From Loripinus fragilis (taxonomy: Eukaryota; Mollusca; Bivalvia; Lucinida; Lucinidae), in assembly GCA_964019695.1 (NCBI GenBank), contig OZ026530.1, positions 40,546,944-40,610,943 on the forward strand: a DNA stretch of 64,000 nt, in the 5' to 3' direction. Of this stretch, positions 10,462-21,689 are shown in pieces. Below the pieces are notes generated by a model, which saw nothing but the letters and a program-made list of their open reading frames with translations, was not told the DNA's origin and did no database searches. The number at the start of each line of letters is the position of its first letter. Position 1 is the stretch's first letter. The translations under genes and the position numbers were made by a program.

Positions 10462-10935
10462 TAAAGATATCAAACCGATGAGAATAAAAGAAAGTAAAAT
10501 ATTTCCACTAGTTAAATATTTAGTACATTTAACAAAAAAAAAAATCACATAGACTTTAATGTATTAGTTTCATGTTAACATGGAACGCTTTATTGTGTGA
10601 TATCAAGATTAAATAACAATTGCTAAATAATTGTAGTAAAGCTTAATAATAGATGCATGTACTGTACAATTGGAGATGAAGCTTCGACTTTGCGCTTTTC
10701 AAATACAACATTTTGAAAATGCCACCTTTCCATTGACGTCGATGGTAGTTGTCCAAGAACGTAAAAAAAGCTTGCAAATAGTATAAATGTTTGCAGCTTT
10801 GAAATTCATGGAAGAAATCGAATGAAAATAAATCGAATGTTACTTTATTTATTTATAGTTCACTCCGCCCCTTTCTGTGCTTCACAACCAATCAGTTTGC
10901 ACAGAAAGTTTAATTTTTGACAAACTTGATTACAT

Positions 10936-11257
10936 ATTTTGTCAATATTTGTAATGGCTATTTAGTAGAATAATTAAGTAACCCGTTAATTGATCAATAC
11001 ATGTACCACAATATCCAAAAGGGGGGGGGGAGAAGACTATAAGTAGGCCATAACTCACTTATTACAATCATACATGTAATTAAATATAATAAGTTGTTCA
11101 CTCGGTACATGTACGCTCGTTCCCACTTAATTCCTTCATAATTGTAATATATAACCTATACTTAACTTTCAACTGACACCAAAAGCACAATAATATGTTG
11201 GCTTAAGTTGAAGCGCAGTAAATTTTCTTGCAAACAGGTAAAAACACTGAAGTCTAT
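10936..11257. other. intergenic, nothing recognised
   Basis: AT-rich with one G10 run near 11021. No feature supported. Confidence 0.5.
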
Positions 11258-11570
11258 GCATGCGCGGATCCAGAAAACTTTGTCAGAGGGGGTCCAACTG
11301 TGACAACGTTTTTTATTATATTTTTTTGTTAATGAGGGGAGAGAAGGTCCAAATAGCAAGAAAAGCGGGCCATCATCGGCCTGCCAGCGATACGCCATTT
11401 AAATGGCGTTTTGCGGTCGGAGCGATGATGACCCAACTTTGAATGCTGGCCTGGTAGCTTTGCAATTTTTCAGGGGATCCGGACCAGTATTGCTTAGAAA
11501 CCCTATAATTGTGTGATTTTTCAGGTTGGGGGTCCGGACCTCCTGCCCCCCTCCCTGGATCCGCGCATGT
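11258..11570. mobile_element. GGATCC-ended MITE family, copy 3 (fullest)
   Basis: Perfect 15-bp terminal inverted repeats CATGCGCGGATCCAG and CTGGATCCGCGCATG. The centre (about 11370-11430) forms a long hairpin pairing CATCATCGG...CGCCATTT with AAATGGCG...CGATGATG. This is the best representative of the family for building a consensus. Confidence 0.88.
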
Positions 11571-12354
11571 CTTTGGGATTTACGACGTTGTGGAATTACT
11601 TTTGGCCCCTGACTGTACATTTTACAGAAACTGTTACACAAACGAATTGAGCTGGCGTCCAGCAAAAAAAAAAACAGGCTAGCATGTGCGCACACCAAAG
11701 ATTCAGACCAGCCATCGCGGATGCGCAGTCTGATCAGATTCTTTATTGTGCACTCTAAAGGTAGCTAAGGGTCTAACGTGTTTACAGGTGGAAAATTAAG
11801 GCTCTGATTAGACTGTGTAGATGCTCAGACTGATTTGAATCTTCGCTGTATGCACATGCCAACTTGTATCTATGCAGGATACTGGCTCAAATGTAGAACA
11901 GCATTTCATGCATAGTAAGTGTTCAACGATTTATTTCGGTGAGAAGTAGACGATCTTACATAGGTGCGCATGCTCTGCGAAAAAGAGATAAAATGCTCGG
12001 CAAGCCTCCCATTTTACCTCTTTTCCCCAACTCGTTTAATAAATTCAATATTACAAGAGCACGAATGTTTGATTATATTTATCATATGACATTAAGATTA
12101 CTTTAACATCTCATTTATGCTGTAAAACGTCTAGTTATACTTTTGTTATTACACGCAACGTTGTTATGGGCGTCATAACGTTTCCCGAAAATCTATAACC
12201 CACTAGCGGTTTATCGATTTTATGGCTTGGCGTTAATACACTCCCAGACGCGACGTCATATGATAATAAGAATTACTATCAAACAATGAGATCCCAAAAG
12301 TGACGTCATACTATGTTTTGTACGTGTATCAAATTTAATTTATCTGCAGGTCTT
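11571..12354. other. repeat fragments, no gene
   Basis: Contains short CAGTCTGATCAG-type fragments (about 11730, 11805-11850) like those inside the small MITEs. From about 11985 to 12070 there is a segment repeated directly at 13897-13980, with TCTTTTCCCCAACTCGTTTA in both. Confidence 0.55.
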
Positions 12355-12358
12355 ACAG

Positions 12359-12469
12359 TTATTGAAAGCTGTAGCGGTTTGGGGATTTGCCTTATACGTC
12401 GCTGCCATACACGAGTTGTGGAATAGTACATTGCAAGAGAAAATCTACAAATATGATGCCATCGATACA
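12359..12469 (+). CDS. weak candidate internal exon, hydrophobic
   Basis: After an acceptor-like CTTACAG (to 12358), a phase-0 reading frame encodes a transmembrane-like stretch (LLKAVAVWGFALYVAA). It reaches ATCGATACA followed by GTAATT, a weak 5' splice donor at 12470. No family recognised. It is paired only by phase with the candidate at 13321-13439. Could be chance. Confidence 0.18.
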
Positions 12470-13320
12470 GTAATTATAAACGTTGGGTTTTTTATTTCAG
12501 AAAAAAAGCACATTTTTGGTGGGAAAGCAGTCCATCGGTTGAATTAAGCCTCATCGAGTAGGTCTCTATATTTAAGCTATGGAAACTGTTCACATTTAAA
12601 CCGGAGTTTCAACGGAGGTTAACTGTAGAAACGTGTAGCGACGGGCGAGGTGTCAGCGCATCAACGGGTTTAGCAAGGGTAATATGGCACGTTATTGTAA
12701 TCTTTCCGATCCTTGACGTTGCAAACCAGAATTATAATTATTGCAGGAGTTGTAGAAGTCAATTTTGCCTTTTACAATGCAAAAATGCTGTAAAAATATT
12801 TTAGAAAAACTGACATAGTGTGCCCCATTTTACAGACCTTCTGGAAAAAGGTCGTAAAACCACATTTCATACCATTCAAATGTGAATTTCTGGCATTAGA
12901 GATTTGTCAAAGAGTCCCATTTGATATTAACGTCGGCATAAGTATAAAACGAACTGTTGTTGTTGTTGTTGAATATGAGTAGCGAAAACTGAAAGCTGAT
13001 CTCCAATATTCAGCAAACAATAAAAAATAACATCAACAAATAATTCCTATTGCTCTTTGCTATCCGAACATGTACTAGAACAAACTTTAATGAGCAATGA
13101 CCAGCTATATACACTGATATAATAACATATTTTGTTGTTTGCGGGTGTCGTTTGTCAGCGTTCGTCTTTCGTACTTGGCATCGATTTCGGCCTTGAGACG
13201 CGTTTAGCATTTCTATTTGTTTAGCTGACGTGTTTAGGAATGCGACATACGACACTTTTCTGTACACGTTTAGACCTCAATGCGTACTAAACATGTTTAA
13301 ATTCTATCCGCTGTTTTTAC

Positions 13321-13439
13321 AGAGTAGCAAACAGGTCCGCGCCTGCGCAGACAATGCAAATGATATTGTCATTTTGACTAAGGAAGATAAATCTTGCAAC
13401 GGCACCATTGAACTGATATTTGTAACAGCAATTGAATAG
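13321..13439 (+). CDS. weak candidate terminal exon
   Basis: A good acceptor (CCGCTGTTTTTACAG, ending 13320 or 13322 depending on the exact AG used) is followed by about 38 codons without a stop, ending at TAG (13437-13439). The peptide contains SSKQVRACADNANDIVILTK. The frame after the acceptor is phase 0, compatible with 12359-12469. No family is recognised and no polyadenylation signal stands out. Confidence 0.18.
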
Positions 13440-13896
13440 TCAGTGGACAGACGACGGTAATTTTGGAGATGGGTCATTTACCTGTCAAATAAAGCGTTGC
13501 TCAATTGTTCAGTTGAAGCCGCGGAAATTAAACATAGCATCAGCGCGTGCAGGGGCGTGTCCAGCGCGCGTGCAACTGTAGAAAATATGTTCTATTGTCT
13601 AACCTTGTCAGTGTACTTGGTAAAATTAGAACGTAGAATGCCGAGATATTCAAAAGAGACACTCTCTATGTGGCTTGGGCGTTCTCTCGAAACTGACGCA
13701 TTGAAACGCAGATCTAAGCAAAGCGTCAATTTGATCACTGTTCGTGGGGATTTCGTTTGGTACCCTGCGCCCCAATTATAGCTTTACAGACAGCGTCTTG
13801 CAGACCGAGTATAAGACTGGTCACAAGGAAGTTGGATCCTAAGCCCAGTGTGTAAGCCTGCTGTGATGCACGTATTATTGAATTTATGAAAATGAA

Positions 13897-13980
13897 ATGA
13901 TAAAATTTCCGACAAGCCTCGCATTTGATCTCTTTTCCCCAACTCGTTTAATAAACTCAATAAAACATGAGCCCTCATGT
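13897..13980 (+). repeat. direct repeat of 11985-12070
   Basis: Shares CAAGCCTC-CATTT, TCTTTTCCCCAACTCGTTTA and ATAAA-TCAATA with 11985-12070 in the same order. It directly precedes the AT microsatellite, so it may be the 3' end of a retroposed repeat whose tail seeded the microsatellite (inference). Confidence 0.65.
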
Positions 13981-13988
13981 TAGATCCT

Positions 13989-14196
<208 letters not shown>

Positions 14197-14212
14197 TGTA
14201 TGATTCACTAGC

Positions 14213-14412
14213 AACTGTTTACATTTTCAAAGCAAGCCTTTAATGAATCTTTAGATTTTTGCAACCGTTCATTTAAGAAATGAATTCGACTTTTGTATTG
14301 CCAAAGCAAGTGAGCTTGGCAGCTCTCAATCAAACTTATGTCATTCATGAGGCTATGAACGATTGCAAAAATCTAAAGATTCGTTAAAGGCTTGCTTTGA
14401 AAATGTAAATAT
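14213..14412. repeat. long inverted repeat, about 52-bp arms
   Basis: TTACATTTTCAAAGCAAGCC near 14217 and its complement GGCTTGCTTTGAAAATGTAA near 14385 are arms of about 52 bp with two or three mismatches and a spacer of about 85 bp. GCCAAGCTCACTTG-type words at about 14310 (as complement) and 14449 extend the symmetry. Probably a foldback element. Confidence 0.85.
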
Positions 14413-14748
14413 AGCTTCATGAAAGACACAACATTTGGTGGACAGATGCCAAGCTCACTTGTCCGTGCAAAACGCTTCGAACATCGAATTCATTCGCCAG
14501 TAGTGACACTGGTGTTGTGATTGACAGCGAGCCACACCTGAATCGCACGTGCAAACCAAGCCTCTAGTTTGCTCCATTGGCTATACGTGTTCACACTGGC
14601 TGTTCCGCTTTTTCGTTTTACACTCCAACAAAACCGTTCACACGATTACATATTAAATACAAAAACTGTTTTCCCTAAATTATAAATAATTGCTGTATAT
14701 GTTAGGTATTTGTAATAAAATGTAAATATAAGTAATAATTTCAATTTT

Positions 14749-14862
14749 TGGAATGTTCATGGAATTATGTATACTTCAGGTCTCTTGCAAAGTTAACGTG
14801 AAGAAGGGCTTCACGTACTTTGCAAGAAAACAGAAGTAATCATGATTCCATGAGCATTCCAC
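14749..14862. repeat. near-complete palindrome, about 55-bp arms
   Basis: Left arm GGAATGTTCATGGAATTATG...TTGCAAAGTTAACGTGAAG and right arm CTTCACGTACTTTGCAAG...GATTCCATGAGCATTCC are separated by only a few bases around 14806. It could be a foldback MITE or, if transcribed, a long hairpin RNA. Only the geometry is seen directly. Confidence 0.88.
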
Positions 14863-16394
14863 AATCGAATTTATTTCTTAAGTAGAAACTTAATTATAGT
14901 TGGCAGTCCATATCACAAAAAAACTTCTGATGGCAAAGTGGGGTAGAAGCTGGAATCCATGCTAAATAGGTTTCAATATGTGTAGTAAAACCGATAGGGT
15001 GGATGCCAAGTCTGAAAATGTCCCTATGACTCATAATTAGGTCAAAGGTCAACTGGGTGCATAATAACAAGCTATTAGATAAAACGTTCCTTTCTATGTC
15101 ATCTCCTGCCTATAAAGCATCCATTAAATTCACTGGAATCAATCAGAATGTACTGGAGATACTTGTTGTATTTAAAAAATAACCTAGACAGGAACTGAGG
15201 GGAAGCCTGTAAGGTTAAAGGTCATTTAAGTGCAAATTTCATAAATAAAAGTATGTTATGTTAGGTGCAGCATTCTTTTGTCAGTATCATACACACCCAA
15301 CAATAAAAAATTATCATTAAATTGCATGTGAATGGTTTAGAAGCAATGCATAGTGACATTGATAGTGTCACTACATGCCAGACCAGGTATAAAGGTCATA
15401 TAAGTGCTAAATTTGGGTAGAATGCATGGAAAATATCTTATTTTTAGCGATCAGCATACCTAACAATCATATCCATTACACATCAGGATAGGTGAGTAGG
15501 ACCTATGAGCGCAGCAAACAGTCTAACTAAAGGTAATATAGGTATATAATTGTTAATTAGCAGTAAACTAGAAATGAGTCAGTGTGACATAAATGGCCCC
15601 ACCCGGGGTTCTTATATGAGAGGAAAAGTCTGTACGGGACACAGATGAGAAACAATACATACAGGATGGGTTGTACGAGCTAGGGTATATTCTCCTTTGA
15701 ACATGGCTGGGACATGATAAACTCATGGGATTCTTATGGGGCCAAGTTAAGAGAAAATCTTCTTTAAGCATAAAGAATAAGAGGAGCTTCTTATCCGTGA
15801 TGTCTGACTAGCATTTTCTTTGTTTACTGATTATAAGGTATCGTTCATCCTGACTCTAGCTAGACTGTTACGGAGCGGGCCGGATTGAGTCATACCTGGT
15901 CGTTAACAACGAAAACGCGTGTCTCAATAAGGATCAAGTAAGCACTACAAATAGATGCTATTTTGATGTTCATGAGCTTTCTACAGCTGCGTATTGGTCA
16001 TTTCAATAAACAGATCTACTCTTTTGTGTAAGTTGCTGAGTTATAATTCCAGGTTTGTTGGTGTACTCAAACGACAAATTAATTCTCAATAATTATTTCT
16101 ATAGCAGATCTGTTTTAAGTAAAATGTGTAGGACTTGTGCTGTCAATGACATCACATCCACTAGCTGGTGTGCATTGCCGAGATACTTCAGAACATTTTC
16201 ATCTCACTTGCACACATTTTGTCTTGCATCCTAAGCTAATTAGCTGCATACACGGACAATTTTTACCAAACTACTTTTCGTCAATGTGTACCTCTTAGCA
16301 TGATAGTTTGTCATTGTGATATGTAACTCCATCTTAGATTTCGCCCCCCTCATAATATTATGTCATGTGGGACATTTCATATGTTGGAAGTTTG

Positions 16395-17402
16395 TGACTT
16401 TTCCACAAGTTTAGGAAAAGTTCATAGTACTGGGTGAGAATAAGTCTGATTTGGCTGCTGATACCTTGTCTGTAGATTTGACAGCTAAAACTCTCAAATT
16501 ACCTGCGACTAGGAAATGGTTACTTCAGGAGGAATTGACAATGGCATAAGAGCTACATTTCATATACATAAAGCGCCCCACTTGTCATCTGATCATGATG
16601 ATCTGGACACTAAGATGGCATTACATGCGTGAGATGCAACATCAGTGGGGTATAAAAGAAATGTTGGCAAATGTCTTGGCACAGATCAGGGTATCAGATG
16701 TTTTTATACTGTGACTGAATCACCTCAGGGCCTGCAGTATTGATACATCTGGATGCTCTCAGAAACAACGAGAGTAATGAAATGTGTTCCTTCCCATTTT
16801 GTTGCTGAACAGCTACCCCATTTAGTATTGTCCATTATTTTAGGCTTTCATGCGCTAACAGGATACAATACCATGCTACCTTTATCTGCCAAAGGCAAGA
16901 ATACATGCTGGAAATTGTTCATGAAGTATGCCCATCTTCTTACTGGAGTAGTAACGGATGATAACGTTGATGATGCTTCGGTGTTTGTATGTTCATTATA
17001 TGGGATTGGAGAAAACGATGTCAGAGGTGTTGATAATGCCAGGCATAGTCTTTTTGTGAAAGCGAAACGTCACCTAGATGTGTTGCCTCCAACCCATGGT
17101 GCATTAGAGTTACATATCACAAGGGCAAACTATCAAGCTAAGATATGGCTTCAAGGAGACCATGGATCTAGAAAATAAAGTAACTGAAACAATTGACTTG
17201 TGGCAAGAAGGTACAGATTGACTAGAAGTTGTTTGGAAGTGCTTGCTAGCTATCACAGCTGTGTGCATGTAGCCAGTTAGCTGTTTATGCAAGACGAAAT
17301 GTATGTCAATGAGGTGCAGGTTTTCTAAAGCATCTCTGAAATGCACATCAGCTTGTAGGTTTGATGTCATTGATTTTCCAAATCTTACATATTCTACTTA
17401 AA
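16395..17402 (+). pseudogene. PIN/XPG-like nuclease family pseudogene with Cys-rich tail
   Basis: C-terminal two-thirds of an invertebrate multicopy protein family related to PIN/XPG-type nucleases. Readable blocks in order: GENKSDLA (about 16434); VTSGGIDNG, then DLDTKMALHA (about 16603-16629), corresponding to the family's EEADTK-ILHA acidic motif with altered residues; GFHALTGYNT (about 16840), where the family has HAFTGCDT; FVCSLYG; and LHITRANYQAKIWLQ (to about 17150). After a shift to the next frame come VSCLCKTKCMSMRC and LKCTSACRF (about 17275-17360), a CXC-like cysteine cluster. Lesions: in-frame stops at 16510, 16630, 16741 and after CM near 17270, plus frameshifts near 16545 and 17165. 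The longest open piece is 16753-17178. The PIN N-terminus is not found. Not functional. Family membership comes from motif recognition, not a search. Confidence 0.75.
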
Positions 17403-17540
17403 ATAGATCTGCTATAGCAATAATTGTTGTGAGATAATTCACTGTTTGAGTGAACTGACAAACAGTAAAGCAACTTACACAAAAGAACTGATATATTTTG
17501 ATTTTAATAAACAAGAAATGACCAAAATGTAAGTGAGTAT

Positions 17541-18165
17541 GACAATAAAATACCACAATCACTCAGCGCAGACCAACTCACAGCACTGTAAGGAAGAGAC
17601 ACAGAACCCTAACAGCCAAAAGTCAGCAGCAAGACAGTTAAAGTAAAGCAACCTGCTCTCTCTTCCTCAGCGAGATGATTGAAAAACTAGATTGTACACT
17701 AAGTACAGCATAACAAGACATTGACCAAAAACAAAACCCCCACAAACAATGGGAGCAACAATAAACAATGAATCAACAACAACAACAGAACCACTGCATT
17801 AGAACAGACTGCAACGGAAACCACTTTGGTCTAAAGTGCACTAATATGGTGCCAAATCTTCATCACAGATTCTGCTGTTGTTAAAACACAAAAAATTCTT
17901 TGTTCGCACGAAGGCTAACCTATGCAATGCATTATTACATAGAATCAATCTAAGTAAATTAACACACTATGATTCAACAAAGAAAAGAGGTCATAACCCA
18001 CAGATAGAACCTCAAGTGGAGCTATGGTGGGCCCAGACAAAGACAAGCATCAGGCACTAACAAACCGATGAAAGTTTTAGGATAGGGTCATCACTGAGCC
18101 TTAAGCCAGATCCACTTTTGTGTTATTAAAGCGGAAACCATAAATATAAACTGTGAGCGGGTTTA
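17541..18165. repeat. private insertion in the right arm
   Basis: This stretch has no counterpart between 16010 and 16025 in the left arm, where the flanking homologies are contiguous. It includes A/C-rich sequence (AACAACAACAACAG near 17775) and a short open frame (17878-18060) that I do not recognise. Either it was inserted here or it was lost from the other arm. Confidence 0.6.
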
Positions 18166-19202
18166 CAACCAGTCAAAATGCAGCTGTAGAAAACTAAAAC
18201 AAGCAGCATCTATATGTAATGCTTACTTTATCATAATTGAGCCCTATCAAGAGAAAAATATTTTAAGGTTTGACCACCAGGCATGACTCAATCTGACCTA
18301 CTGTGCTACAAAGCTTAGCTAGAGTCTGGAAGATTAGTACCTAATCAGCAAACAACAAAAGTGCTAGTCAGACAGTTCGGATATTAAAACTGATCTGCGT
18401 TTTGCCGTTCTTAAAGCCGATTGTCTCTTAGTGTGCCCTATAAGAAGCCCAAGAGGTCTTTTGATGCTAGTTTACTATTGGATACCTATATTTTATTTAG
18501 TGAAAATATTTCCTGTGCTTATACATCCTACTCACGTATGTTGTTAATTAGTGGTTATGTTGGGTATGCTGATTACATAAAGAAGCTGTTTGCAATGAGT
18601 TTCTACACAAACTGGGCACGTAAGTGACCTTTAATCATGACCTGGCCTGTAGTTACATTATCAATATCACTATGCATGACTTCTACACCATTCACATGCA
18701 GTTTTTGAAAATTTTGTATTGTTAGATTGGTATTACACTGATAAAAATTGCAGCATTTACAATGCATTCTTTTCTTTTGCGAAATTTGCACTTAATTACC
18801 TTAAAATTTGCACGGACATACGCTCAGTTCTTGTCTAGGTCAAGTAATACATGCAACAGGTATCTTAAGTACATCCTGGATAGTGTCAGTGAATTTAATG
18901 GATGCCATATAGGCGGGAGATGACATAGAAAGGAGTGATTTGTCTATTATCTTTTTATTTTGCACCCAGTTGACCTTTGACCTAATTCTGAGTCCCATGG
19001 ACATTTCAAGACTTGGCATCTACCCCTATCGTTGTAACAACACATATATAAACATAATTAACATGGATGCCGGCTTCTACTCAGTTTTGCCATCAAAGTG
19101 AAAATAAGCCTCCTTTGTTTATGTGGACAGCCAACTATTAAATCGGCAATAACTTGACATTAGGAGTAAAACAATGTTCAAACCAGTCACCCACAAGTCT
19201 TT

Positions 19203-19409
19203 GGAAGCGCAGTGGCTCAGTGGTAGAGTGCTTGACTCGAGACCGAAGGGTAGCGGGTTCCAGCCTCACCGGCGTCACTGCGTTGTGGTTCTTGAGCAAG
19301 ACACATTTATCCTATCTTAGTACTGGTTAAACCCAAGAAGAACCGTCCCGCATAACTGAAAGATTGTTGAGTGGACGTAAAGAATCAAATCAAACAAACA
19401 AACAAACAA
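19203..19409 (+). mobile_element. tRNA-derived SINE-1 copy
   Basis: Full copy with A-box TGGCTCAGTGG, a slightly degraded B-box (GGGTTCCAGCC) and an (AAAC)n tail. The 10-bp TSD ACAAGTCTTT is exact at 19193-19202 and 19410-19419. It lies just outside the long-inverted-repeat element. Confidence 0.93.
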
Positions 19410-19814
19410 ACAAGTCTTTAGTGGCAGATTCTGCACCATTTTAACAATCCTGCAGGTACATTGTCCAAAAAGCCCACATATTGAAACCGTTATTAGCTAG
19501 GTAATTTGACAGCGAAAATAATTTTCAATTTGAGTTCAGTGCAGTTACATATATTATCATTCATGGATTTATATCGGAGTTGCTCCCAGTTTTATTCTAG
19601 TTAGATTCTGATTATATGTGTAAGTTGTAAGTAAACATTAAAACTTCTTTTCATGATAAATGTAAGTATGTTATCAATTCTGTCAGCCATCGTCCAGCTC
19701 TGTATTAGTTTTTTTACTTTCTAATAAATGTTTATAACGTCTGTAAAAGTCGCTTGAATTATGCAATAATTTTTAAAAATGTGCCGTCTGCTTGAGTGAA
19801 TTTAATTCATTTGT

Positions 19815-20100
19815 ATGTCCGCCCCTTGGGGCCGGGGATACCGAGAACATAGCGGGGCTTAAGTGCCGGGATTTGACCTACGATGTGTCCCAGCAGTGTC
19901 GTGGATGTGCCGGGGTTTTAATTTCCCGCTTAAATAGGCCACTATTGAAAGAACTTGCCTGAAAGGTCCTCTTAACAGCGCAGCTAAACATCTACATATA
20001 GTGCAACTTGGCGGTTTAACTTTGGTCGTCCAATCGCAATTTTTCCGGCAGGAGGGAGGGGTGTCCGGATCTCCTGACCCCCATCTCTCTATGGATTCAT
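19815..20100. repeat. GC-rich repeat fragments
   Basis: 19815-19930 has GCCCCTTGGGGCCGGGGATA and related CCGGG words resembling 25800-25990. 20035-20095 (GTGTCCGGATCTCCTGACCC...CTATGGATTCAT) is a worn end of the GGATCC-ended MITE family (copy 4). Confidence 0.5.
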
Positions 20101-21689
20101 AATTCAGAAGGCAAGAGAATCGGTAAAAACGATAGATGCTTCCCAAATATACGGGTATTCGATAATAGACTTCGAGCTAAAAAAGGTCCTGCTCCCCCCC
20201 CCCCCCCCTAGGGAATTTCGCAGACATATCCTATCTTGAAGAAAATTTCAAGCCGCATCTTTTAAGAGATGTTTGCACTCTGTGCTCCGGGGCGTTAGTC
20301 TGTGACAGCCTGTTACATATGTTACTGTAACAAACTAAGGAAAAAATCAAAATGAAAGTTTGAGCTACAGAAAGAAGACATTAAACCATCTAATCATTCA
20401 AATTTCTCATGTAGTTTGCAAGCTGGCTGCCTAAGCTACATAAAAGCAGCATTTTAACAAAATTAGAGCCTTCAATGGTGTTATATGCGTTACATAGATT
20501 AAATTTCCCTTTGAAAGTTGAAATCGTGACTAACATCATTTAATTTTACAGACGATTTGTGCATTTCTACAAGTGTTTTTAATCTTAGTTTACTAAAATA
20601 CTCATTTGACTAATAGAAAAAAACAAAGTTTGCTTTTCCATCTCAAATATATTGTTTTATATGAGCTATTAAACAACCCTACCCCCAATTTTAAGTATCC
20701 AATTTTGGTATCTATTATTGAAGAAAAATATATGAAAATATTTGATGCTCGTGGATATCTTACATTTTTGGAACTGTCTTGCTAATGCAATAAAGAATCA
20801 TACATTTGCAAGTTTGACATGAGGATCAGAGCACTTATCAAAGTATGTAACGTATGTTACATGGCATAATGAATGAGCAAGGAAACTGTCTATGAAGTAA
20901 GAGATGATATTTCAGAAAAAATACTATTTTTAACATGTTTCCTATTAATCTATAGCCTCTGGTGCCTTAGTCTTAGTAATTAGTCATTGCTGATAACAAG
21001 CCAATGGAATTGTGTTACAGATGCTATATATAATCTTTTTAATCACATATTTCCTAATGCCAATAATATTATAATATATAGACGTATAGATAGAAAATAA
21101 TAGTTCTCATTTAAATGACACAATTTAATAAATATTCCTATTAAATATAATTATTCAAAACAATCTTTATTCAAGTCACCCTCACAATGTTTATCATTGT
21201 GTCTGCTTCTATGGCAAAATGATCACCCATTTCATCACAACCAGTAGAATCATGGCATAGTATTAGGACTGTAAACTGATCAAGTACAATCCTGTTCCTC
21301 TCCTCTCCTTTGGAAAATGTGCAGGCATATCATACCTTAAAGAACAATTCAAGCTGCATCAAATAAGAGATGTTTGCACTCTATTAACTAGGAGGTTAGC
21401 CTGTAATGGTATGATATGTATGTTACCATATCAATTTAAGAATAAATGAATTGAAAGTCTGAGAAACTGAGAAACTGAAAGAAGACAAAAAACTATCTTT
21501 TTATTACAATTATTCATGTATTTTGTATGCTGAATACCTTTGGTACCTAAGAAAGTGTTTTTAAAAAATATACAGCTTCCTATGGTGTTATATGTTACAT
21601 TAATTAAGATTACTTTTTAAAATTGGTAATTGTGACAAACGTCACTTATAAGCATTTCGTGTGATCCTCCTCTTTTGCCATCAAAAGAC

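Larger units (their letters stand above)
9616..10932 (-). repeat. right arm of the large inverted duplication
   Basis: Reverse complement of the left arm (1974-4350), with conserved landmarks such as GCAGCTGATCCTTGCATATT, GATATCAAGATT, the flank of CATGTTAACATG and TTCACAACCAATCAGTTTGC. It carries two insertions absent from the left arm: a MITE at about 9627-9857 and the TTGAGC-ended element at 10206-10461. Confidence 0.8.
14890..19142 (+). mobile_element. long-inverted-repeat element with nuclease-like pseudogene
   Basis: Left arm about 14890-16135 and right arm about 17395-19142 are inverted copies. Shared landmarks are ATTAGGTCAAAGGTCAACTG, CCATTAAATTCACTG, CTAGACAGGAACTGAG / CTCAGTTCTTGTCTAG, GTCTGACTAGCA, GATTGAGTCAT-CCTGG, TTTTGTGTAAGTTGCT and CTATAGCAGATCT. 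The right arm has an extra segment of about 625 bp. The core between the arms (16136-17394) holds the broken gene at 16395-17402. Outer ends read near TAGTTGGC / GCCAACTA with TTAA close by on both sides, but I cannot fix a TSD. Inference: a decayed DNA transposon. Confidence 0.75.
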
